A DNA stretch of 64,000 bases from Erodium maritimum (lineage: Eukaryota > Streptophyta > Magnoliopsida > Geraniales > Geraniaceae): NCBI GenBank assembly GCA_963921825.1, contig OY997596.1, positions 9,429,001 to 9,493,000 on the forward strand. The letters run 5' to 3'. A program made the translations under genes and the position numbers. A model generated the notes under the pieces. The model was not told where the DNA came from, searched no databases, and saw only the letters and a list, made by a program, of their open reading frames with translations. Shown in pieces: positions 55,602 to 64,000 of the stretch. Positions within the stretch are counted from its first letter, which is position 1. Every line of letters starts with the position of its first letter.

Positions 55602-56560
55602 ATATGAAATATGTGGCATTTGAAAGGATAATGTGCATCCAGAGAGAACATTGGGAAATGGGGGATCCGGGATGTCGGATTTGCACTGACCTTGGTAAGT
55701 CGAGGTGTGCATCCCCACACACTCCTCGGAGGTCTCATAGTCCCGATCCAGCGGATAAGGTTGGTGCGCCTAGTGTGCATCGGTGTCCACGAGGAGCAGC
55801 TGGTGATTAAGTTTCCCTGAATCCGAGAAAGGGTGTTAGGGCCCTGATCTAGCAGATGGGGGTGGAGCGTCGTTGAATAGATTCCTCGATTGATCGAGTA
55901 TACCACAATCCTTGTGTCGCCCTCTAGGTTGGGCCATCGTTGATCTTGGGACATCGTCGGGCAGCCGAGAGGATGTTTGATCACAACTGATCCATACCAG
56001 AGAGGTAGGGAGCAGGGATACAGTAGAGGCGGTGTAGGAGTAGAGGACAGTGGTGGCTCTGGTGATAGAAGAGGAGGAGGCGTCCACTCTTTTGGAACCA
56101 GAGGAGGTGGCGGCTCCGATGGAAGATGAGGAGGTGGTGGCAGTGGCGGCTTTGTTAGCAGAGGATGTGGGTATGACGGCGGCTCTACTGACAAAGGAGG
56201 AAGTGGTGGTGGTCGCGTTGGTGGCTGCTGAGGCGTTGGCTCAAGAGTCGGAAGCGGCGGCGCTAGTGATGGCATGTGGATCGTGGAGGGGGACGACGAT
56301 ATGACCGTGGGGAGTTAGGGCCAAATGCAAAGATAATCTTTGCCACTGCTGCGATTCGATATCGCAGGCCCATAAACTGCAGTGGAGGCGACCGAGGGAA
56401 TGTGATGATCTGCTAAGGTGGTGGTGGAGGTGACGGGCGGGACGACGGCTTGGAGGACAATGGCGGAGAGGGCTGATGTGCCTTCTTCCTTTGTCCCGAC
56501 GGCTTGACAATCTCGGACTATATTCTGGACCTCAGGACCTCGATCCTCTTCTAATCGATA
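55602..56560. other. GC-rich region with a Pro-rich frame, nature unclear
   Basis: A 251-codon minus frame (56275-55520) starts with about 80 residues of Pro-rich low-complexity sequence (PPPLPPL, LPSEPPPPLVP) and continues without a recognised domain into the adjacent copia LTR. The opposite strand is Gly/Val/Glu-rich. The frame crosses an element boundary, so I doubt it is a gene. Confidence 0.35.
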
Positions 56561-56689
56561 TTGACAATAATACTTCTTAATCTCGTTACCGTTTAAAAAA
56601 AAATCTTAATAATTACTTCTTCTTTTAAAGGCTCTATTGTTAAATCAAAACATGTAATGGCCTGCCAATTAATTTTTCCGTGTGCCCGA

Positions 56690-56955
56690 AGTCCAAAATT
56701 CAAAGTTCAAAGCTCAAAAATCAAACATGTATCTTTTTTCCTTCAATAATGGGCACGCTAAGCTTGAAAAACACCTAAGCTCGTTAGTCCGATAGCAAAT
56801 CGTCACCTGCTTATTTAAAAAAAAAAATTTGTTTAAGATTATTTTAAAGACCAAAGTTCAAAATTCAAAGTGAAACATGTATTTTTTTATCCTTCAAAAA
56901 TGAACACGCCAAGCTTTATAAACACCTAAGCTGATTAGCCCGATAGCAGCCCTAA
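56690..56955. repeat. Direct duplication of about 110 bp in AT-rich DNA
   Basis: The block AAAATTCAAAGT...AAACATGTAT...ACACCTAAGCT...CCGATAGCA occurs at 56695-56797 and 56860-56947. The copies differ at many positions. No gene nearby. Confidence 0.65.
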
Positions 56956-57042
56956 TGACTACAAATTTTTGACTTTTCCATCTCATACATAGTTGTGAAT
57001 TGCGATTGACACCAATTTCATTTCCCCCCTATTAATTGTCTT

Positions 57043-57760
57043 TTTTGAACGAATGGTACAATTTTATTACATGAAATTGATTACTTTTAGGGTCTCGGGG
57101 AACTGGCTCCCAAACCACCAGAAGATCAGTACTAGCGAAACCGTCACGGACGGTAATTTGGCGTCCCTTGGGTAATAAGATCCTTTGAATATCAGAACCG
57201 TCACAGACGATATGTTGACGCCCCTTGGGCACTGAAAGAAAACGGTAACAGAGATCTTGCGGGACCTCGACGGTAATGTGATGCCTCTTGGGAAAAGAGA
57301 GCAGACGGTGAGGAGGAGCGGGGTACCAGAGATCCTGAGGGACCTCAACAATAATGGTGATGGTGGGAGGCAAAGCATCGCCTAGGGACTCCTCCTAGGC
57401 CAGTCCCTAGAGCACGGGATTCATGTCGTCATTGACCCTACAAAGACGAAGTCAGAAAAAATAACAAAGACCCACCCGATTAGCCAGATCCATAATCGAG
57501 AGAGGGGTCGAATAAGAAGCGGTGGTGGAGGCCAGGGAGGAGGCAGTTTCAGGGACGACCGTGACGACTTCAGAGGCGGCGACGGTGGCAGAGGCCAGGG
57601 AGCAGGACGCGCAGGTTGCTACAGCGGCAATGGGGGCTGATCGGGAGATATAACCCGATACCTCAGAGGCCCAGGTGAAGGCGCAACCCTAGGCAACACG
57701 CCGCCCGAAATAGGAACCAGAGCAAGGTCGTGGTAATCCCGGGAATTCATCGATCTAAGG
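57043..57760 (-). mobile_element. LINE 3' fragment of the same family as 59879-62096
   Basis: The minus strand ends CATGTAATAAAATTGTACCATTCGTTCAAAAAAGAC. It shares ACCGTCACNNACGG, GGGAGGCAAAG and CCTCCTAGG-CCAGTCCC with the 3' region of the element at 59879-60160. The GC-rich part (57480-57720) has no recognised protein. No TSD was found. Confidence 0.55.
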
Positions 57761-57769
57761 TTCGGAAGG

Positions 57770-59878
57770 AGAGGGACAGGGCCGTTGCTTGGGTTGGAAG
57801 TAACTCAGGAGGGTCTTCTCAATCTCCTTAATAAAGCACATACCACGAGGTAAATTCATGGTATCTCGGTGGCAAGGGTCTCCGTTATATCTCATTTGTT
57901 CTTTGTAGATGATTGCTATATTTTCTATCCTACCACCCCGGAAAAAGCCTAGAGGATACACCCTCTCCTCACCTCGTTTGTTGATTTGTCCGGATAGGTC
58001 TTGAACCATCAAAAATCTTCAATATTTTTCAGTATGAACACAACTCCGACAACTCGTAGGGAGTATTGTACAATGCTCCATATTGCGGAGGTCTGTACGA
58101 CATCTTTCTACCTCAGAGTCTCAAATATGATTGGAAGGCAACGAACAAGTAACATGCAATATTTCGCGGATAGAGTAATCCGACAGGTTCAGTCATGGGA
58201 TGGGAAACTATTATCTCCAGTAGGGAGAGAAGTTATGATCTGATCGATCCTCACATTTATACCATCTATGTTATGTCTGTGTTTAAGGTACCACAGAGTA
58301 TCACAGATCGTACCCACATTGCACATGGCAAGTTTTGGTGGGAGAGGACAACCCCTAAGGAGAGACCGATTATCTGGGAAGATTGGGAGAGGTTGTGTCA
58401 ACCGAAGTAGGATGGGGGTATGAGTTTAAGGCATCTCTAGGATGTGAACCTTGCTTTGCTTAGAAAACAGGCTTGGAATTTCCTTCACCGTTCGACATCA
58501 TTGGTCTATAAGGTGTGGAAAGCGTGATATTATTTGACCTTGGACATTACCCAAATAAGGGATGACCGACAACCAAGCTTCACATGGTCGAGCATATATG
58601 CGACTAAGGATCTATTACTCTCCGGGTTGAGGAGAGCCATTGGCTTGGGTCAAGATACTATGACCCTGGATCAACCTTGGTTGATGGGGACGAGCCCTAT
58701 AATCCACACTGTCTCCCTTAATCTTATAAATCACTCGATGACAGGGTTACTTATTCTAGGGACTAGACAATGAGATGCCCTTCTGATTGACCAACTTATC
58801 TCTCCGGAGGATTAGGATGATATCCTCACCATCCCTCTATCGGCTACCTAGATCTCGGAAGAATGGTATTGGTTTTTAAACCCTAAATTCATGTATAGTA
58901 CCAAGGAAGGATATGGACACCTACACGAGAATAGAGCACAAATAGGAGGGTATGGACCATCTCCGACTGATTTAGACATTTGGCAGATCCCCGTTCAACC
59001 CAGTCTCCGCATTTTTTTATAGCGAGCCCTTACAGGATCTCTCCAGGTCGCGGATAACCTACACCGTCGATATGTCCCTATTGTATCCACTTGCCTCATA
59101 TGCTCTCTCCATGTAGAGACGACCGATCACATATTCTTCCAATGTGATTTTGTGAAATGTTGTTGGTCCCTCTTTGATGGGGGCATGGCACTACCATCTC
59201 TGGAAACATTTGAGGAAGGAATGGAGTTTATTACAACAAGGGCATCCCTAACCCAAAATGGCACGTCTCCTCTGTTGGATATGGAAGATTTGGAAAGCTC
59301 ACAACGCCAAAGTATGGCAAGTCGACCCACGGTAGCATTCGGCGTTCGAGCGGCTGCACAGGCCCACCTCAAAGCTTGAACGCAAGCGCGAGCAAGCAAG
59401 ACCCCGACTAACCCGATATGTGGTGCTCCTCCGCCTAACAAGTTAATCCCACTACCACCAGGATGGACAATGATTAATGTAGGTGGTGCAATCTTTGTGG
59501 ATACGGAGAAATCTGTGTGGGGATTCATAACTAGATCCTCCTCAGGCTCGGTTTTGGTAGTGGAGAGCAAGGTCCTGCCAGGGGTTTATGAGGCGTCCAG
59601 GATAGAGGCCCGAGAAATTGTTACAAGATTGGACTTTTCCAGGTGCTATTAGTGGTAGGTAGTATGGTCAATATAGGGGCACCAGCTCTCTTCCCGTTAG
59701 GTGCTATTAGTGCTATTACACAAGATATTCAAGTTATGCTCGAACATGTAGAGGGTTTCTCTCTCATTTTTGTTAAAAAAACAACGAATAAAGCCTCTTA
59801 CTACCTTACCAGAAAAGCATATTTATACCCTATTCTATTGTGGTCAGAGATCCCATCCCTAATGCACTCTCATATATT
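57770..59878 (+). pseudogene. LINE ORF2 C-terminal half: RT core end, thumb, zinc-binding and RNase H-like regions
   Basis: Reading through many shifts: ISHLFFVDDCYIFYPTTPEKA (catalytic FVDD at 57902-57913, usually FADD); NHQKSSIFFSMN; VIRQVQSWDGKLLSPVGREVMI (58180-58240); YVMSVFKVPQSI, KFWWERTTPKERPIIWEDWERLCQPK; LALLRKQAWNFL; PSFTWSSIYATKDLL; the zf-RVT region VADNLHRRYVPIVSTCLICSLHVETTDHIFFQCDF (about 59050-59155); and an RNase H-like INVGGAIFVDTEKSVWGFITRSSSG (59470-59545). The 5' half of ORF2 is absent. The copy is inactive. Confidence 0.88.
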
Positions 59879-62096
59879 TTTTGAACGAAAGGTGAAATAT
59901 TATAAATGAGATATCAGAACATTTGTGTGCGCCAGGGAACATGCTCCCTGGCCACAAAAAAGGTTAGAAAAAAAAAATTGTTCACTGATCCTTCTAGTAC
60001 TAGAACCGTCACAAACGGCATTTGGATGCCATATAGGCAATGATAGAATACGAGGGATGAGAATGTGGTACTGAAATTCCTGCTCCGAAAACTGGCCAAG
60101 GACTTCAACATTAGTGGTGGGAGGCAAAGTATCGACCGGGAACACCTCCTAGGGCCAGTCCCCGTTGCTCAGGTGGTCTAACATCCCTCCTGGCGGGGCT
60201 GTTTACTAGCCCTCGTCTGATCATCTGAGGTGCTCCAACTGCAGACCTCTTGAGCACTCCAGTCATAACAGCTCCCACCTCTTCAGGCTCCCTAGAAATG
60301 GGCGCTGGAACTATAGGGACCGACCCCCCAAGGAGCTGACCGGTAACTAACTAGGGACTAACCCGAGCCGTAGTACGGTTAGGTACAATGCTCAGGGAAA
60401 CCCAGTGACTCTTATTTAGGGATAAGGAGTCCTTAGGTATAGTGCTCAAGGAGGCGTTCCTAGAGCCTTGTAGGGCAGATGGCTGAGAAGACTCACTCTA
60501 GTCCGTTGCGTACAACTTTACCTGCTAGTCCCTCTAATATCCCAGAAGAGAGGATTCGTACCGTGGGGTGCCTCGAACTTCCCATGCGCAATACTTGACA
60601 ATGTGCCAAAGCCTCCCACAATTGTAACAGAAACTCGGGAGCTTGGTGTAAGTCAGCTCGATCTTAACCAAGTCCGGGAACTCCTTGAAACGAAGGACTA
60701 TACCTCGACGGAGTGGTCGCTCGATGAGGTTCTAGAAGCGGATCCTAACGGTGCCCCCAGTACACCCCCCACTAGTCGCTCGGGACGTCCACACAAGTGC
60801 CCAACGCGTCCTCAATGGACATCCCCATCGCCTTTGTCCGAACTAGAGGTGGCAGTCCCCACATGTGAGCCAAAGCTACATGCAATCCAAGACCAGCAGA
60901 TCCCAGGCACAAGGATCCATGTCACCAAGGAGTAGGGCCCGCCGGTCGAGGCACCATGGTTCATTACCATGAACCCATGCACATGCTTCCGATGACCTAA
61001 AGTAGAAACAAAAAAGTTCTGGTCCCAACTCCTTGACGACGAGACCCTCCGCAGCTCGCCCCCACACGGTGGTGATGATTCGAAGGAGAGTCTCCTTCTC
61101 GGGGGATGTCGACGACCAGAGCTTGCGCGCCATACCCCACTATTGCATGGCCATAGCCGTGGAGATGGACGGAGAGAATGGTACGACGACCTCAACCTCC
61201 TCCTCATCCTCAATCGAACATGAAGACAGTCCATCCTAGAGAGCCGCCAGAGAGGCATGGAGGTCCGAACTCATCTCAACAGGGGTCAACGAAGGCTCAG
61301 GCAAACCTAGGCTCGACGAACGACCCTGACATATCCCTCCCGGGATCGTAAGTCTAGCGGGGATGGGGGGGATCCGATCCCGATTAGGGAGATAACAACC
61401 CAACCGTAGAGCTTCTACCATCGTCAGAGGAACGTCCTCCATTGGCGCCTTTTCTTTCGCCGGATCCCGTTGTAGGGGGAGATCCATAGAGGCATAGAGA
61501 GGAAACTGTGGCGAGGCCTGTTGGGGAACCGGGGCTACAACCCTAAGAGTTGTGTCGCTAGGGACGGATGAAGTCAAAACCAGGGCTGTGGTACCCGTCA
61601 GGCTAGAGTTTAGTGGAGGCGAAGGTATGGCAAGGCGCGACACAGGGGGAGGCGGTCGCAGATTTCTTGGAGACGAAGCAATGTTGGGCCGCCTTGTTGG
61701 ACGTCCCTGCCTCTTCTTCGACACAAGAGGAGGGGAGATTATCCTCATGGAGAAGGGCACCAACTCGGACAAGAGGGCCGAGAGAATCGCCGGTTGGGGG
61801 GAGAGGGAAGCAAGGAGGAATAACTCGGACCGAGTGGTTTCAGTCTTCTCGTTCGGCGAGTCTTATCCCCAGCACCAGGCACGGTCTGCGAGGGATTGGA
61901 CTGCACTGAGCTTGTGACCACAGGAATGGAAGGGGCCTCAGGCGTAGCAGCACCGTCAGCGACAGGTGTAGCCACTGCAGTCGGCACGACAACGACGAGA
62001 TTAGAAAAGACACCATAGATTCGTAGACAAGCAGTTTGGACTAAAGGTAGGTCTCAAGTTTTGAGAGAGAATTTGATTGAGTTTTTTAATAGAGGT
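59879..62096 (-). mobile_element. LINE-derived retroposon with DUF4283-type ORF1 and no ORF2
   Basis: The flanks ATGCACTCTCATATATT (59862-59878) and ATGCACTCTTATATATT (62097-62113) form a 17-bp TSD with one mismatch. On the minus strand it holds a GC-rich Pro-rich N-terminal region, the DUF4283 domain, a zinc knuckle, then a 3' UTR ending in CGTTCAAAAAA. No endonuclease or RT lies between ORF1 and the tail. It sits at the 3' end of the LINE at 57770-59878. Confidence 0.75.
60180..61990 (-). pseudogene. LINE ORF1, DUF4283 plus zinc-knuckle type, frameshifted
   Basis: This is the common plant LINE ORF1 architecture, an RNA-binding protein. The Pro-rich N-terminus (61987-61236) is in two frames. 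The DUF4283-like region 61133-60876 reads WSSTSPEKETLLRIITTVWG, GLVVKELGPELFCFYFRSSEACAWVHGNEPWCLDRRALLLGDMDP. It is followed by LTYTKLPSFCYNCGRLWHIVKYC, a CX2CX4HX4C knuckle at 60588-60629. The tail has several stops. It is a different ORF1 type from the RRM proteins of copies A and C. Confidence 0.8.
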
Positions 62097-62113
62097 ATGC
62101 ACTCTTATATATT

Positions 62114-62700
62114 ATTCGTTATGATCATTAACAAGTTAGTAATTTACGCTGAAAAACATATCATAAGAACTCTCATATTGTTGCTTGAAATAAAAGCTGC
62201 AAACAAAAGCAGAAAACTAAACAAAAACTCTAGGTAAGAGCATGTATAATGGAAAGGCCCTGGGTGAGGCCAGAGCCCTGAGTCCCTTGTGCTGATTGGT
62301 CAAAAGTGAGGCCCTGTGGACTCAGAATAGTGGATGTTTTGCAATGAGAGGGCCTGGATGAGGCCCTTGTGCTGACTGGATGCTGAGTAGTTATTAATTG
62401 ATATTTTGCTATTTTATTTAATTCTTTATCAGAAAATATTTCAATTATATACAATATAAACAAATGTGAAAAAATAATTAATGACAATAAAAAAATAATA
62501 AATAAATTTAACACGAATAAAACTTAACTTTTAATTTTATTGATCCCCTTTTAAGATAACCTATAAAAAAATACATGCTCAATAATCATTCTGGTGGGTC
62601 GACGGCGAATATGATTGACAGTTGAATTGAACTGTGCACAACATGTTATTGTGTTAAACAAACGTGCACATAGCAACTCAGACCGTAGAATTGCAACTAT
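62114..62700. other. AT-rich DNA with a possible small MITE
   Basis: At 62235-62395 the sequence GAGCATGTATAATGG begins a block with repeated GAGGCCCT/GTGCTGA units, reminiscent of small PIF/Harbinger-type MITEs. The right end was not identified. The rest is AT-rich and featureless. Confidence 0.35.
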
Positions 62701-62705
62701 TATCC

Positions 62706-64000
62706 TTTTTTTTTTGATCGGCGAAAGCAAATTTAGATTAAACCTAAATTCCGAGGTGGAAAAGGTTACAAAAAAACGCAATCTCACTACAGATTACGGC
62801 AAACAAAAGCCAGTGAAACTATAACAAAAGCCTCAAACAAAAGAAAACAACCCAACAATAGAGTAGTGTAGCAATCTGCCAAGGTGAAGTCGTAGTGTAG
62901 CAATCTGCCAAGGTGGAGTCGGATGAGCACAAGAGTGTGTATGAGTAGTAGGCACCAATAGTGGATTGGTGGGCAGCAAGAGTTCTTTGCAGAAAACTTC
63001 AGTGGATAGAGAATGTTCTTCAACAAGAGGTGTGATTGTTGAATTAGCTCTTGGCACCAGATTGTGTGTCAGTAACAAGAGAGCAAAAGCAGGAGGTTGG
63101 AGGGTGAAATCAAACTGTTTTGAAAGGATTCAACAGGAACAAAGGCTTTAAATTGCAAAGGAAAAGAAAAAAGGGGGGCACAAAACCCTTCAAGACTAGC
63201 CTAGACAGGAATAAAACCAAACCCTAGTCCACAAAGCCTCCAAATCCGAATTGGACAGAGGGATTGCAAATGTCGTTGGTCAGCACCAAGACGACAGGGA
63301 CACAAACCAATCCTACTAAACAATCAATCGTGTTCAAGGGCTGAAGCCCTATGCAATCATCGTTGGCCAGCACCAAAACGATGAATCCTACCATATGCAT
63401 GGAAGAGAGCACAGAACAACAATCAAAAAGTATAGAGGAAGGAAGGGAGGAGAAAACCTAGAAAAGCCAGAGAAGAGGGGTCCGGCGAGCAGGGGGTCCG
63501 AGCTCCGGGGAGAACCACGAGCCGTCGAGACGGGAGAAGGGCAGGGCCTTGAGGGGAGACCGACAGACCAGCAACCAGGCGTCGAGCTTGAGTAGATCTG
63601 CACCAAATGGAGTCCCACGACCAGATCAAGATCTGCACCCAAATGATGTCCCACGACCAGATCTCACCAAGGAATCAAGTACCAGGTCGGAGCTGTCGAG
63701 AAGCCACCAGAGGAAGGGGGCTAGGGGAACACATGGCAAGGCCGGAGTCGGCTAAGGTGGGAGTCGGTGTGAGCAAGATGAAGGCCGGTGAAAGGGGAGG
63801 CCAGATCTGCCAAGGGAGGTCAGATCTGACCAAGGCTGGCCTGAGTCTGAGAGAAGCTTGCCGGAGGAGAGGGTCGGAGCGGCGAGCGGCGCCGGAAGAA
63901 GCAGAGACCGAGAGCCAGGGCCATGGCCGTTGACGAGGGCCATGCCAGACACGGGCGGAGCGGGCCTTGCCGGTGGAGGAAAGAGTGAGGCCGGGGTCGG
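62706..64000 (-). mobile_element. Retroposon with A tail and GC-rich body, running off the window
   Basis: The T-run 62706-62716 followed by GATCGGCGAAAGCAAATTTAG is a LINE-like 3' end in reverse. From 63430 the sequence is GC-rich with repeated GACCAGATC and CCGGTG/CCGGAG units and no recognised protein, like the element at 5391-6429. A 29-bp tandem duplication (GTAGTGTAGCAATCTGCCAA...) lies at 62863-62920. The 5' end and TSD are outside the window. Confidence 0.5.

Noticed and set aside
55520..56275. 251-codon Pro-rich minus-strand frame that could pass for an extensin-like gene
   Set aside because: It crosses the end of a copia LTR, has no signal peptide or regular SPPPP repeats, and its second half is unlike any family I know. 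Treated as a composition artefact.
62235..62395. GAGCATGTATAATGG block as a definite PIF/Harbinger MITE
   Set aside because: Only one end resembles known MITE termini. No matching inverted end or 3-bp TSD was located.
1..64000. tRNA or rRNA genes
   Set aside because: No cloverleaf-compatible segment with the standard B-box or rRNA core motif was noticed on reading. The TGGTATCAGAGC and TGGCGCCGTTGC matches are retrotransposon primer-binding sites.

Overview
This window is nuclear DNA of a flowering plant, almost certainly a eudicot. The evidence is two intron-containing CYP82-type cytochrome P450 genes in a dense mat of nested plant transposable elements: chromovirus-type Ty3 elements, Ty1/copia, a Tat-like non-autonomous LTR element, L1-type LINEs, and MULE, hAT and microsatellite-targeting MITEs. 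I could not fix the family or species. All boundaries, repeats and target-site duplications (TSDs) were read by eye; no database search or alignment was run.

Layout. 1-3747: end of a Ty3/gypsy chromovirus (integrase, chromodomain tail, 2.6-kb 3' LTR) inserted into the RNase H of a Ty1/copia element, whose tail and 267-bp LTR follow (to 4689). 5391-6429: GC-rich retroposon with a 15-bp TSD. 7604-9205 (+) and 13001-14599 (-): two apparently intact CYP82-like P450 genes, convergent, forming an inverted duplication that includes promoter and 3' UTR. The spacer between them holds a LINE reverse transcriptase fragment split by a second retroposon that encodes only an RRM-type LINE ORF1. 14959-17426: LINE remnants. 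17427-23199: Tat-like non-autonomous LTR element whose only ORF is a zinc-knuckle protein. 23543-26219: LINE with a hAT MITE inside it.

26232-44104 is a deeply nested block. A Tat-like LTR remnant carries a Mutator-like element (9-bp TSD). Exactly at that TSD sits a chromovirus solo LTR (TSD TAAAT, 26552-41650). The solo LTR contains a tandem LTR-internal-LTR-internal-LTR chromovirus (26978-39141, TSD GATAC) and a (TA)n-targeting MITE. The right arm of the MULE was hit by another ORF1-only LINE. 44105-55600: copia LTRs and a decayed copia polyprotein, interrupted by a third ORF1-only LINE (44816-46851), a 668-bp foldback element and a second copy of the TA-targeting MITE. 55601-64000: LINE ORF2 and ORF1 remnants and two GC-rich retroposons.

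The only likely functional host genes are the two P450s. The most interesting observation is a family of retroposons that keep a LINE ORF1 (RRM protein) plus a short 3' UTR and poly(A) but never an ORF2. Copies A and C start within about 45 bp of the ORF1 start codon, and all three copies are flanked by clear TSDs. This is the architecture of the mammalian HAL1 'half-LINE', here in a plant.
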